Assembly: GCF_029852145.1 (NCBI RefSeq)
Contig: NC_079975.1
Location: 620,001 to 684,000 of the forward strand
Source: Microplitis mediator
Lineage: Eukaryota; Arthropoda; Insecta; Hymenoptera; Braconidae
Direction: 5' to 3'
DNA: 64,000 bases
Shown here: piece after piece, positions 1 to 11,872 of the stretch
Layout: the number at the start of each line of letters is the position of its first letter
Position numbering within the stretch: the first letter of the stretch is position 1
The notes under the pieces: generated by a model
What the model saw: the letters and a program-made list of their open reading frames with translations, nothing else
Told to the model about the DNA's origin: nothing
The model's database searches: none
Translations under genes and position numbers: made by a program

Positions 1-2650
1 TATTCGATAAATCCATAGACGGTTTGATTTCAAATAGTTGAAATAGTATGAGCGATTTTGAAGTTGGCTGGCTTGTGAATTCACGAGTCGTGATCTGCGG
101 TGGCTGCAGTGGCCCGTAGGGGCTTCCGCTTGGCGCCAAGTCGGTATTTACAGCTCTGTCATTACCATGTGCGCGCCCGTGGTTTGCTCACGCACGATCA
201 TACACACACGGGAAAGTGCACTATCGCGTCTTATATATAGCTCACATCATACACTACACATGTGTACCACTACACCGTAGATAAATACCGGCCAAGTATA
301 TATGCGTGAGCACGTGCACGCGCAACTATAAACGCGTGGGAGTCGACGACGAGGTGTCTCGCTCTCCACGATCCATTGTCCAATATAATAGCTCTGCACG
401 CGCGAGAAAATTTACTTCCTGACCCCTATCCCCTGCAGACTCTTCCGATCCAAACTTTCTCACCGAAAAACCTCTCGATTTTAAAAATAAACATGAATCG
501 AGATTTGCGCAACTCTCGACGTGGCTAATGTGCAACACAAGCAGTCATTTGTATCTATTTTTTTCCCTCTACAATGTACTGGATTTTGAAAAGTAAAAAA
601 ATGATAATATAATGAAGGCAAGTGAGTACTTACAGAGTAAGTAAAGCAGCGATTAAAGTCTCCGCAAATGCCCTACGGAGTTGTTTCCACAGAACACTAC
701 TTAATGCATGCTGTTAACTCGAAAGGAGAATAAAAGAGACGGCGAGTGGATAAGAGGAGACGGACAAAATAAGTTAAGTAGTGAGTAGTGAGTAGTGAGC
801 AAAGGAAGCTGAGTTAACTTAAGTTAAGTTGAGTCAAGCCAGTGCAATAAGACTTTGCACGACTAGTCATAAAATTCCACACGATAGTTTAATTTGCAGT
901 TTGTACTTTGTAGGGTCATCTTAAATTTTTTTCTCCTTCCCCATCATACTCCTGCTGCTCTACTCTGATAACTCTAATTAATGTCTATTATTTTAAAAAT
1001 AAATCACTATGATTAATCATTAGAGCAAACATAACGTATCACTAATTATTGCTTTATTAATTTTAAAAAACATATTCTAATACTTGTAGAAAATTTCTTT
1101 TATTTTTTTTTTTAGTTTCTTTAAATAAATGAATAAATTTAATTATTATTGCAAGTACTCGTACACAGTTGAGATATAATAATAGTTCATTTATTATTTA
1201 CAAGTTAGCTAACGTGACTTGTCCGTTAACTTATCGTTGCTGGTGGATATCGTGCAACGCGTGGGCCACTTATTATATATTATCGTAAAGTTTATCCCAC
1301 GATAAATCGATATATCGCTTTTAAAAGTCTTTATCAACAGAATCACCTTATAATCTCATCATTATCATAACTATTACCATTATTGGTACTCCTATCATTA
1401 TTTTGTCCTGGTCATTGTCGCACGTGAGTCCAAGCTATCCATCATCGAGCCCAGCAAAATAATTCCACACGCAGCCCAAGTTATTGTTATTAAAAATTAT
1501 ATTAAAAAAAAAATTGCTTCAGACTTTCACAATGAGCTGACAAAATTAAAAACCTCGAGATAAATGTCAAAAAACAACAACGGAAATAATATTGATCAGT
1601 ATTTTATAATCACTATTTATTATTAATTATATTTAATATTTTTTGCCAGTTGTCATGATATTTTTATTTATTTAGCAACACAAAATTTTAATACACTAAT
1701 AAAACATGTAATTTAACTTAGCCCCTGATGAAAAAAAATATAAATTTATTCAGTGAGTTAAAATATAAATTTTATTACTCATAAAAAGTAGCCTGATTGA
1801 TTTTTATTAATCGCTGTGAATTATTAATTGTTGTTATTAATTATTAAATTTAATTTTAAATAACTTGTGTCGTAAACATATGTTGAGTAACATCACGGCC
1901 GGTGAGATGAGGAAAAAAAATTTTTTTTTTATTGTATAATTCTAAAAATGTGTAATCTAGATACATTTGGATGTATACATATATATAATATATAAATATA
2001 ACTATAAAGGTGGTGCGAGAAGATCATGAGGTGAAAGAGAGTGGGCGAATGTTGGCGAGTCCAATCAGGAATTCGGCCCGGATCTTAAACTCCTCGAGGG
2101 TCGAAGAAGGAGAAAAGAGAAAGAGAAAAGACGAGTTGGTGTAGTGTATTAACGATGAGCTAGCGAACAACTATAATACTCATCTTCTCATATATGTATA
2201 TATAAATATAAATACATGTGTGTGTTTAATTTGTATATGTATATATATAATATATATATAAAAGAGAGAAGACTATTCGAATGCGGGTCCACCCCTCTTA
2301 GCTCTCCGCTTCTTAGCTCCACTCGGTACATAAACTCGGACGCGTAAAAGGTCACCCGAGGAAAGGCCTTCTCTCGCGCGTTTTATTATATATATATAAA
2401 TATATATAGATAGTCAGCCGTGCCGCGCGCGCGTCAGCTGCCATTTCTGGCAAATAGAATCCCATCGAGCGTAGGGCAACGATGTTGCATCGAGAACCGC
2501 TCAAGCGGTCTGTCGCCACGAGAAATCGACTTTCCATGAGTTGATACGTCCCTCGAGCGAACCCGCGCAGTTTCTCCATCCTATGCAATTCTAGGAACGA
2601 TTTTAAAATCACTCACATTTAAATATCCACATTTTTAAAATCAACCCTTA
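1..2650. other. No gene seen; AT-rich spacer
   Basis: It contains GTGAGTAGTGAGTA direct repeats near 779-799 followed by AAGTTAAGTT runs, and TA-rich simple sequence near 1975-2000, 2190-2262 and 2386-2410. The reverse frames at 326-538 and 2352-2612 have no family features. Nothing else is supported. Confidence 0.6.
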
Positions 2651-2652
2651 AA

Positions 2653-3492
2653 CCCGAGTCGAAAAATAATTCCGGATTTTGGCCTCAATAGTGGATTTTG
2701 GACTCATTTAGGTCTCATTCGGCAGTTTTCGTCGGATAAGTCTCAAGTAAACCTCAACAGCTTAACTAATTGGTTGTCTCATATTGCCCTCAACGTGAAT
2801 ATCATTATATGAGGACAAAATCCGTTCAAAATTGGGACTTGGAAATAATTTTAGCTTTATTTATTATTTAAGGCAAAATGAGTTTTAACTGGGACTTAGA
2901 AAAAATTAGGTTTCATTTGTAGATGAGAATAAACTGTTAAAATTCTCGACTTAGTAAACTTTTGCTTTTCTCCGAAAAGATTGGCCACATGTGCAGGAAT
3001 ATGATACTTATATTTTTTTTTTTTTTAAATAGAGTTTAAGACAGAAAACTATTAAACCTTAAAGAAATCGATAAGAAATATATACACAGAAAAAAAGAAT
3101 TTCTTGGTGCAAGAAATATTTTGTATTATGAATTGAAGACAAAAATTTTTCTTGGCTCAAGAATTTTTTTCTCGCCTAAAAAATTTTTTTCTTGTTCCAA
3201 GAAAATTTTATCTTACTCCAAGAAAAGTTTTGTTTTCACTTGATGATAAAAAAAATTTCTTAGTTCAAGTAAAAATTTTCTTAGAACAAGAAAAAATTTT
3301 TTGCGCCAAGAAATCCTTTTTTTCTGTGTACATGAGGTTAACCTCATGTACGCCTAAATGGGACAAAAGTCGCACAAAATGAGACTTACCTCATCTCAGA
3401 TTTATATGAATTTTAAATGGTGAGGACAAACTGAGACAAACCTCAAAATCTTTCATTTGAGGTCTAAAACCGGAATTATTTTTCGACTCGGG
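2653..3492. mobile_element. Non-autonomous DNA element, CCCGAGTCGAAA ends, AA target duplication
   Basis: The left end CCCGAGTCGAAAAATAATTC is matched in inverted orientation at the right end, and the inverted repeat continues for about 34 bases through CCGG and GGCCTC. The dinucleotide AA flanks both ends (2651-2652 and 3493-3494). The body is a mosaic of GAGGTC, GGACTCA and TGAGGACAAA words in both orientations and has no transposase frame. A second, younger element (3085-3328) sits inside, so about 590 bases are native. The ends resemble those at 8958-9381, 35898-36263 and 19286-19828. Confidence 0.8.
3085..3328 (+). mobile_element. MITE with CACAGAAAAAAAG ends, TA-flanked, nested (copy 1)
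   Basis: This 244-base element has inverted ends CACAGAAAAAAAG with ATTTCTTGG just inside, and is flanked by TA on both sides (3083-3084, 3329-3330). Its body is a run of CAAGAAAATTT-like words in both orientations. An open frame of about 60 codons crosses it, rich in Phe and Lys. This is a by-product of the A/T-rich word repeat, because the second copy at 52364-52607, in the opposite orientation and the same length, has substitutions spread over all codon positions. TA flanks and short ends suggest mobilisation by a Tc1/mariner-type transposase, which is an inference. It is inserted inside the 2653-3492 element and is therefore younger than it. Confidence 0.85.
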
Positions 3493-3494
3493 AA

Positions 3495-6142
3495 TTATCA
3501 GTGGCGTGATTTAGATCTCAATACATTCTTCCCGTTTCGATTTACGTACACAGTGTAAATATATCGATATATATAGTCAGTACAGGTATAGAAAGATAAA
3601 GTAAATGTAGTCGCGCCCAGTCATTCATTCTCATGGCGAGGAAAGAACAATCGAGTCGATTCGCGCGAGCGCGTAAGTTGGGCGTGTTCAAGAGCGACCG
3701 AGAGATGGCTCGATACATTTTCTTTCTCGTGAGTTGTACGGTGTCCCACAACGAGATTAACCTATACAATAACCAATACATGCTGTACAGTATGTTGATA
3801 CAAGGCTCATAAATGTGAGTAAGTGTAACAATGTTTAAGAGAACGGGAGAGTGATCTCGTTCGGGTGAGAATGCCGTGAGCGTTAGATGCATGTATATCG
3901 TGTAATAATGCATATTATACTGACTTCTCATTCGATTTCTTCGACTCGCTCACTCTTTATCTAAAACTCTTTGAGCGTGTGTGTTGCGCAAATTCCGCGC
4001 CATCTCCCGTGCGGGATACTCACTTTATCGGGTTTCACACAGGGTCATGAAAAATATCATTATTTCGTTTGTCTAATTGACGTTTCTATTCAATATTTAT
4101 TATACATATTATTTATTGCGATAACAATAATTAATTATTAATAAATAGTTAACCGTTAATAATAATAAATAATGAAAATAATTATTGTAATTATTAAAAT
4201 CTTTTGAATAACTAAATATTCATATTATTCAGCTGGAATGATGCGCAGCTCCTTACATACATATTTTATTCAACGATTGATGTTTCTCCGTGATCAATTA
4301 AATAATTACCTCATCTGGATACTGAATCATATCACGATGTACATCTATTAAACAGTTTATTTAAATAACCTGTTTCCGGGTGACAAATTTACAATAATTA
4401 ATTTTACAATTAAAAAAAAAAAAAAAAAAAAGTCATTTGATATTTTTATTCCCATTCTCGCTATCAGGGATATCCAAAAATTTGCTAAAAAAATTTATTT
4501 TTTTTCAAAATAGTTCCGAGTTATAATTTATTACTCCTTAGTAATTTGAGACCAAATATTAAAAAAAAATTTTTTTTGGTGACGGTTTCAAATTTTTTGA
4601 ATAAATAAATTTTCCAAGTAATATATAATTGATAAGTAAAAGAAATAATTGTATTCAAAGAGAATTAACAATAATAATGATATATACCGGAAAAGTATAT
4701 AGGAATGATTTTGCTTAAGCAGTACAGAGAATGATCGGATCGAACTACGTCGCCTCTGACCCGATGGCAAACGACTGTACCGGTAAGAAGCGACGTCTGA
4801 TTTATAGTCGATCGGTCTGCGGTGTAGCTGCACGGGCGCGCATAAGGCATAAGGCATAAGGCAAGCATCTTCTTCCGCTCTGGCGTCAATGTTCCACTGG
4901 CTAGAGATGGGGAAAGCTCGTTTTCCCCCTCGACTTGGAGTGCACAGACATTAGCTTAAGCTCCTAAGAAAAATGTCTCTGCTGCTAACAAACACACACT
5001 CACACATATCCAAGGATCTTTTATGCGTTTGCGTATTTTATTTATATACAAAAACATATTATATATACATATAAAACATGTTTATATGCGTATCTATAAA
5101 ATGTCCATTGAATTCTTTCGAGTCTTTCTCTTTTGATGCGGCAGCTCAGTGGCTGGTAGCCAGTAAGCCAGAGCTCTGTCGTGGCCGGAGTCTCTCCAAT
5201 ATTTTCACCGAATGCTAAGCGATCTTATATCTATCGAGCTCATCCTATTTCAATCCTCATCTCATTCCCGGTCCAAAGATACATAAATTCTTTTTGCTAT
5301 CAGCCCGTGGACTTGTACTCGCGACGATCCGCGTTGGAACGGTGGTACGGTGACTTTCTGTTGACGGTTTACTTCTGAAGAAGAACAACAGTAACAACAT
5401 CAGAAACGTTTACATTAATGTATGAGCAGGGCAATCGTAAAACTCGATGTGTACAGAGTAGTCTCGATTGGATTTCCTCAACTGACGACGTTATGGACAA
5501 AAAATATATATGACCAATAAAAAAATTATACATTCTGACATTACTTGTCAGATTGCAACTGACGCCGTATTATTTTTCCTTTTCATTTAAAATCTTGTGA
5601 TATATAAATGGATCCGAGAATTTTATTTTTCATCCCGATCTATGCGATCTCTTTATACAGATATCGATACATAGATCGAGATATGTACAGATGTATATAG
5701 CAGATAGATATTGTTGTTGATTATGCGGGATTGCTTGTTGCTCGCTCCGTAGGTTCTTTGTGTCAATTGCGTGATGCCTTCTGTCAATTCAGTTCTGGTA
5801 TTTACTTTATGTGTTTATGGGTGGGTAAGTGTGTGTACATGTGTGTTTCTGTGTGAGGAGTTTGTGTAATGGCAAAGAGTGTGGTTGGGAAAAAAGAACG
5901 GATGCCATCGCACGCGCGAGAAGGCCATGGGTCGAGAGCTGGATCGGTAAATTAGATCTACGACAGATAGGGTGGCTTATAGAAAGGTTAAATCACGCCT
6001 TTCTCCATATATCTTATTATATATTCATTCACTTTTCATTTTTAAGTGCAATTTAAATTTATACATTTTTTTTAAACAAAAAAAAATAATTTTACATGAA
6101 ATTTAATTTTAAATTTGATACTTCGGGATTAACACGAATATT
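3495..6142. other. No gene seen; AT-rich spacer
   Basis: It holds only short A/T runs, a triple GGCATAA repeat near 4844-4862 and ATAC/TATA simple sequence near 5040-5100 and 5640-5710. The reverse frame at 3542-3931 looks random (many Tyr, Leu and Ile residues from AT-rich DNA). Confidence 0.6.
4412..4431 (+). repeat. Poly(A) tract, 20 bases
   Basis: An uninterrupted A run. No element body or target duplication was seen beside it, so it is not assigned as a retrotransposon tail. Confidence 0.9.
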
Positions 6143-6144
6143 TA

Positions 6145-6639
6145 GGGGAAGGGGGGGCAAAACGGGATACTTAACGAAAAATTTAGTTTTTAGGGACATA
6201 AATATCGTAAATTGGCTTCATTTTGATTCTATTTGAAATAAATATAACGAATTTTAGACTGCCATCAGAAAAAAAATTTTTATTTTCTGCGGGCAAAATG
6301 GGATACCCAAAAAAAAAGTAAATTTTTTTTTTTTTTTTTTCACGTGAATAAAATTGATGTAATAATGTCTTTCTAAATTGATGTAAGTAATAAAATTTAC
6401 TCTCAACATATTTTTAAAGAAGTTTTTCCTTGTTATTTCTTTTCAAAATTTGAAATTGACGCCAATATTATACTTTTTGCAAAAAATATAGAAATGTTTT
6501 TTTTTAGCTTTTAATAGTGTAAAATGATACTAGATGTCAATTTTGACCATTTTCGAAAGTTTTTCGAGAAAAAAAAATTTTGACCAAATTTTGAGGGTAT
6601 CCCATTTTGCCGGCCTATCCTGTTTTGCCCCCCTTCCCC
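6145..6639. mobile_element. MITE with G-run ends (TA-GGGGAAGGGGGGGCAAAA), copy 1
   Basis: This 495-base element starts GGGGAAGGGGGGGCAAAACG and ends with the inverted match TTTTGCCCCCCTTCCCC. TA flanks both ends (6143-6144, 6640-6641). Inside the ends, the words GGGATAC and GTATCCCATTTTGC recur facing each other. No coding frame is present. Two diverged relatives lie at 21929-22439 and 55611-56465. Confidence 0.85.
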
Positions 6640-6641
6640 TA

Positions 6642-8955
6642 TATAGACCTCTTTTACAATAAATTTAATACTCTGTGAAAAAGATGTCAGTGACTCTGTA
6701 CGTCAAGTCAATAGTTTTGAAGGAATTTCGATTTAAAGTGGGACACAAGATCAAAATATCATTTAAATAATCGACAGAACAATATACTTAAACATAATAA
6801 ATAATATTTGCAAATCATTGTTTGTCCAAAGCCATTAAAAATAAATAAAACGAATATTCAGAATGATTTATTATCATACTAATGGTATAAATCATCATAA
6901 TAATGTCACAACACAAACAAATACATGTGCGTTAGTATTAATTTAAATGCGTCTGACTCACGCGGAATTAATCTACTTTATTCTCTCACGAGTGCCGTCG
7001 ACGCGGCCGTTACTACTTAGAAAGTGCTACGTTCCCTACACTGCACCACCAAACACACATACACACACACACATATATATGCGCACAAACAAACAGCCAA
7101 CATAATACAACCGATGAATCCGGATCACGCGTTCCAATGAAATTTCCACGAGCATTTTCACCTCCACCTCCACCTCTACCTTCTCATACTCTCATAGATC
7201 TTTTGCTATATATACTCACCTATTACGACGACATGACAAGACACAGTAGATACAGAGTATAGTAAGACGAGGACTCGTGACTAATTACGCGGACAATGTG
7301 TAACACGCGCGGGCGTCCTTTCGCGGCCTCGCAGTGCTCGTAACTGAAACACTCAGTCGCACAAGTGAAATCAACATCCACACATCTACACATCCACACA
7401 TTGGCACACACACTTGCACACTTACACACACCAGAAGACGAGCGAACAAACGAATAAATGTCTCGTCTACTAAAGCTGCTATATTTGAATGCTAAAATCC
7501 TACGATCACTCGTTAGCAAGGAATTTGCCCTCGGGATCATCCTCGCCGTTTCAAATAGCTTCACGATTCCCCGTGATACACATCGGAATCTCGTGAATGC
7601 GTCTTCTCTGTATACTATTTTCCAATAGATCCTCTGGATAAACCGCTAAATTCAAAAAAAAATTTTGTTATTTAATATATCAATTTTATAAATATCATTT
7701 ATTGTTATTTCGTTATTAATAGGGTGTGATGAAACATTTTGCTGTGAGTTATTGCCGGTACTTTTTAAATAAAATACAAATTTACATTCTTTCTACTCAT
7801 CTGCCTCCTATCGTATCGATCGGTTACCTGGATTACCATTAAAACACCGATAGTTATCTCCAGTAATGACACATTGCACATGCACACATCTTTAAATAAT
7901 ATTTTTATTACGTAAATACTGTAACGCACTCTCCCGTCCTTGGGTCAATCAAACGAAGGTTTAGATGTAAACTTAAACCCTATCTATAATTATTTATTAT
8001 TTATTATTTATAAATTATAAAAATGATATAAATTAATTTTATTTATATCGCGATAATAAAAAATAAAATGTTATTTTATTGCCTAATTATTGAGTATGTC
8101 CAGTAATTATTTAATTGCATGATATTAATGAATTTTTATTTAATTATTTAAGTGGGTAATTTATTTAATTATTAATATTTAATTACTTTGGTTCAGAAAT
8201 AATATTTTTAAATTTATTACAAAAGATAAGTCGAGTGAGTATCCCAAGGCCTACTGGTGTGCTCTAAAAAAAAATAAATAAATATCATGACAAAAATAAT
8301 ATTTTTAGCGGATGATAATAATAATCAGGTTAATTAATGCGGAAAAAAATAAAACCGAAGATTTAATTTTAGAGCAAAGTGTCACGTGGACAATAATAAT
8401 TTAAAAATCAGGTTTGAGAGTACGGTCTGTGTTAAACGTATTTATATTTGCGAATAGCCGAGTGGAATGTCGGATTAAACTCCTAATTGCCGAGTATTAC
8501 CGGCAGTTACAGATATATACTCTGGGGCATTACATGCGTGCAAGAGAATTGAGTGTGAGAGATGCTATGGTACGTAACGTCCGTGAGAGACCGAGCAGTA
8601 GGTTATAATGTGCATAAGAGAACTGAGGATCTGAGGATCTGAGGAGTGTGTGACTCTGTAAACTCTTCTTATTATGCACTCTTCTTCTTCGTCTACTTCT
8701 CTCCCTTCTCTCCCTTCTTTACTCTTTGCTCTATCACGTATGCGCATAAATGTATTAGTAACTTGGAACCAACTATACGTTGGGTTCGCAAGCGCTAATG
8801 CGTCGAGATCCATACGCACATACTCAAAGACATTTTCTATCAGACTGTAATAGAGATCAGAGAGCAAGAGCGACCTCTTCAAATCACGTTCTCAATTTTT
8901 ATGGAATTAATTTTTTTTTATTTTTTGGCTGATAAATCTGCTGTTGGTGTCACTC
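6642..8955. other. No gene seen; CA-rich patches
   Basis: CA repeats lie at about 7050-7080 and again, more scattered, at 7370-7435. CACCTC repeats lie at 7161-7180. GAGGATCT is repeated near 8622-8645, followed by a TTCTCTCCC duplication. There is no recognisable coding or RNA gene. Confidence 0.6.
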
Positions 8956-8957
8956 TA

Positions 8958-9381
8958 CCCGAGTCGAAATTTGGAGCCCATTTAGAGCCTTTTAAAGTCG
9001 GACCTATTTCGGACTTGGAGGCTCTAAATAGAGTCTGTTTCTATGTTAAATTAGGTCCGATTTTGGTCCCTGAGGTGCTACAAATTTCCGTTTTCGGCAC
9101 TTGCGGGCTCAATCTAGGACCTGATGAAAATTAAAATTAGGTCCGATTTAGGGCCTGTAAGACCTGGTTTATTGTAATAATAATCATCATAAATTATTCA
9201 ATTATAATGAATCGAAATTTATTACGGGACTAATATTGTCGGACTTGAAGGCTCAAAATCGGACCTCTCAGTGAATTTTAGGACCTCCGGGTTCAAAGTC
9301 GGAGCTACAGGACTACAGGGCTCTAAATCGGATCTATTTAGGGCTAGAGGGACCTATATAGGCTCTAAATTTCGACTCGGG
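8958..9381 (+). mobile_element. MITE with CCCGAGTCGAAATT ends, TA duplication (copy 1, full length)
   Basis: This 424-base element starts CCCGAGTCGAAATTTGGAGC and ends GCTCTAAATTTCGACTCGGG, an inverted repeat of about 20 bases with one mismatch. TA flanks both sides. The body is built from GGGCTCTAAATCGGACC-like words in both directions. An open frame of about 60 codons at 8949-9134 also appears in copy 2 (35889-36074), but it is shared only because the DNA is shared. It has no start context or family signature, and I do not call it a gene. Copy 2 is about 98 to 99 percent identical where they align but lacks 58 bases present here near 9155-9215. Confidence 0.88.
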
Positions 9382-9383
9382 TA

Positions 9384-11248
9384 GATACTTTTGGTTGTGA
9401 AAAACATTCCATTGGATATTTTTTTTTAGTCTTATCTACATTTGCGGGCTAGTAAAAAAAAAAAATGGATAGCTGCTGGAGTATAAAATTAATTAATAAA
9501 ATAAAATGAGGGATTTGAAGATTAAAAATATATTTTGTTAGTTTAATTCTAAAATAACAGAGATGGGGGATTAAAAATTTTTTTAACAAATGTGAAGATG
9601 AGTAGTCGAGATTAAAAAGAAATAGAAATAAAATTTTTTATGGGCAACTAAGTGGAGCTGGACGGCGCAATTAGTTGAAATGTTTATGAATTTCGGAGTG
9701 TGGGATTAAAATAAATAAAATGACAATGTTGAGAAAAATAATATTTGAAGATTAAGGAACCGAGAGTAGTAATATTGAATTGAAATATATGGCTTTTGAA
9801 AGGAGATCCGAGGCTAGAGTACAGATAGAGCTCAAAGGATCGTCTCAGTTACAATTTGTGTTCGCACTTAAAAGAAACATTACCCATGCATTGGGACCGC
9901 GTGATCTCTGGTATGGGTCTTCCTCTGGTTGGCTCCTTGCTCCTTCCTCTTCCTCTTCCCGCCCGCGACTCATTCTACACCAGAGTCCCATGAGCTGATC
10001 TCGAACGGCAACACTCGGCGTGTGTGGTCTTCTCGCGTAAGCAGCTTTAAACTTCTTCTTGCCGTCTAACCGACCGTATCTCGCCGTTTGTTACCGATTC
10101 GATTGTCGTCCAAACTCCAACTGGCTCCTCTCTTCTCTCCGCAGTTCCCTCCGTCCTGGCTCTATTCTCCATTTACCTAAACCAGCACATCAGTCCTGTA
10201 AAAAATCCGGCTTTAATTACGCCGTTAAATGGATAAGAATCAGAGTCCCGAGACCTTGTCCTCGAACTCTCCGGTGTCTCTACATGACGTTTCGTGATAC
10301 ACAACACATATTGTATATTGATCTCATTTTTTTGCTTCTGGTTCGATCACAAATCAGTGAGCCAAGGTCCTTTTATTTGTTCAAGTTTTTGTCTCTCATC
10401 GACGTCATTAACAGAAAATTTCCATCTTCATATTTTATTTATTTGTTTTGTTACACTTAACATAAATTACGTTGTAAAAAATTCATTAAACTCATATATA
10501 TATATCGAGTAAGATTTATCAACTCATTTTGACCTCCATATAATTTTTTATATTTTTAATAAATATTTATAATCAGTGATTTTATATTAAAGTTCACAAC
10601 AAAATAACTCGTGAAAAATTGATTTCATATATATTTTTATCGACGTTATATAATTTAAAAATAATTAAAATATGATAGCAGAGTGTAGGAACCGGATGAA
10701 TGGTAGAATCCTCGTGGGTAGATCATTAAGGGTCACCCTTTTTCGCTGTTATGTAGAGTCTTTATAGACTGAGTATGTCTGTATAGACTTTCATTGAAGC
10801 CCATGTCGGCTGACACGGGCGTAGGCAGATAATACCCTTGTAGTTCTCCTGCTTGATACTTAGACGGTACGACCGACGACGTAACCAACAAGGTAATTCC
10901 CGTTTTTTGGAGACACGCTGTTAAGCCTCTACTCCTTTCTGCTAGCTCGCTGTCTTACATCCACTCTATACTAATACACTCTATACCCTCTATGCACACC
11001 TAACATACAACGTATGCTCCGTTGGTCCACTCGCCCACTGACTATTATCAATCGAATTACACTGCAGTATTGTTACATTGTTCTACTACCTTTTTTCGTT
11101 TCACTCCCATTTTATTATTTTAAATAATTCTATTCTCACGGTACCAGTCATTTTATTTCAATACACCATCTATATCATTTACCATTATATTTATTATCAA
11201 ATTATGATAACTTTTATCTAAGTTATTTTAAAGATTATTAAATACTCT
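9384..11248. other. No gene seen
   Basis: It contains a GC-moderate part with CTTCCTCTTCC repeats (9940-9960) and a small hairpin-like AGTCTTTATAGACT near 10768. The forward frames at 9780-10512 overlap one another in different frames, show no domain, and are treated as chance. Confidence 0.55.
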
Positions 11249-11264
11249 ATGATCCTGAAGTTAA

Positions 11265-11674
11265 TATGAGTGTGAATGTAGCAGACGTCAGACAAATTTA
11301 AATGATCCTGAAGTTAGCAGACATTTAAAAATTTTTGAATTTTCGTATTTCAACAAATCAATTGCGAAAAAATAAAATAAAAATATGCACATGTAGAAAA
11401 TTTTAAAAACTACAGGTGCAGTTTTTTCAAATATTTTTTTTTTTATGTTTTATCGTCTAAAAAATATCCAAAAATTATTAGACGTCTGCTAACTTCAGTA
11501 TCATCAAATTTAAAATTATTAATAAGTAGAGTAAATAATTAATTAAATTAAATTTTTAAAAAATGCTCATTTGAAAAATTTGAAAATTATTAAGTGCATT
11601 TTTGATAAATATTTTTTTTTTAATTACTTGTAATTTCAAATTTGTCTGATGTCTGCTACATTCACATTCATCAA
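11265..11674. mobile_element. TTAA-flanked MITE with GTGTGAATGTAGCAGACGTC ends
   Basis: The left end TGAGTGTGAATGTAGCAGAC and the inverted right end GTCTGCTACATTCACATTCA face each other, and the match continues through GTCAGACAAATTT. TTAA stands at both junctions (11261-11264, 11675-11678), inside a copy of another MITE whose intact relatives read straight through this point. This fixes TTAA as the target duplication. A further MITE (11302-11504) is inserted just inside its left end, leaving about 205 bases of native sequence. Confidence 0.75.
11302..11504 (+). mobile_element. GATCCTGAAGTTAGCAGAC MITE, innermost copy
   Basis: This 203-base copy has inverted ends ATGATCCTGAAGTTAGCAGA and the matching TCTGCTAACTTCAGTATCAT. 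The dinucleotide AT immediately outside GATC...GTATC may be the target duplication. The centre carries AAAATATGCACATGTAGAAAA followed by a T-rich run, features shared with 29391-29591 and 62212-62354. There is no coding capacity. It is the youngest layer of the nest at 11249-11872. Confidence 0.8.
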
Positions 11675-11872
11675 TTAATAGACAATTAACAGTTTTTTGA
11701 TTTTTATTTATCAACAAACGAATTAAAAAAAAATAAACTAAAAATATGCACATGTAGAGAATTAAAAAAACTACCAGTTCAATTTTTTTGAATATTTTTT
11801 TTTTTTATAAATTATTGTACTGAAAAATGTCAAAAAATTATTAGACCTCGGCTAATATTCTCCGGTACTCAT

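Larger units (their letters stand above)
11249..11872. mobile_element. Outer GATCCTGAAGTTAGCAGAC MITE, split by a nested insertion
   Basis: An old copy starts GATCCTGAAGTTAA at 11251, is broken at TTAA, and resumes at 11675 with TTAATAGACAATTAAC. It continues through the family's diagnostic ATATGCACATGTAGA block and ends near 11872 with a worn ATTAGACCTCGGCTAATATT. Comparison with the intact copies at 11302-11504 and 29391-29591 shows that the two halves form one element of roughly 210 bases. It is the oldest layer of a three-layer nest. Confidence 0.72.

Noticed and set aside
3152..3382. Conserved open frame of about 60 codons with a near-copy at 52352-52540
   Set aside because: Both frames lie in copies of the same word-repeat MITE. 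The similarity is inherited DNA similarity, and the residues follow the CAAGAAAATT word, so coding is not supported.
8901..9134. Open frame shared with 35889-36074
   Set aside because: Both are inside two copies of the same MITE. The frame begins in unrelated flanking DNA and has no domain.
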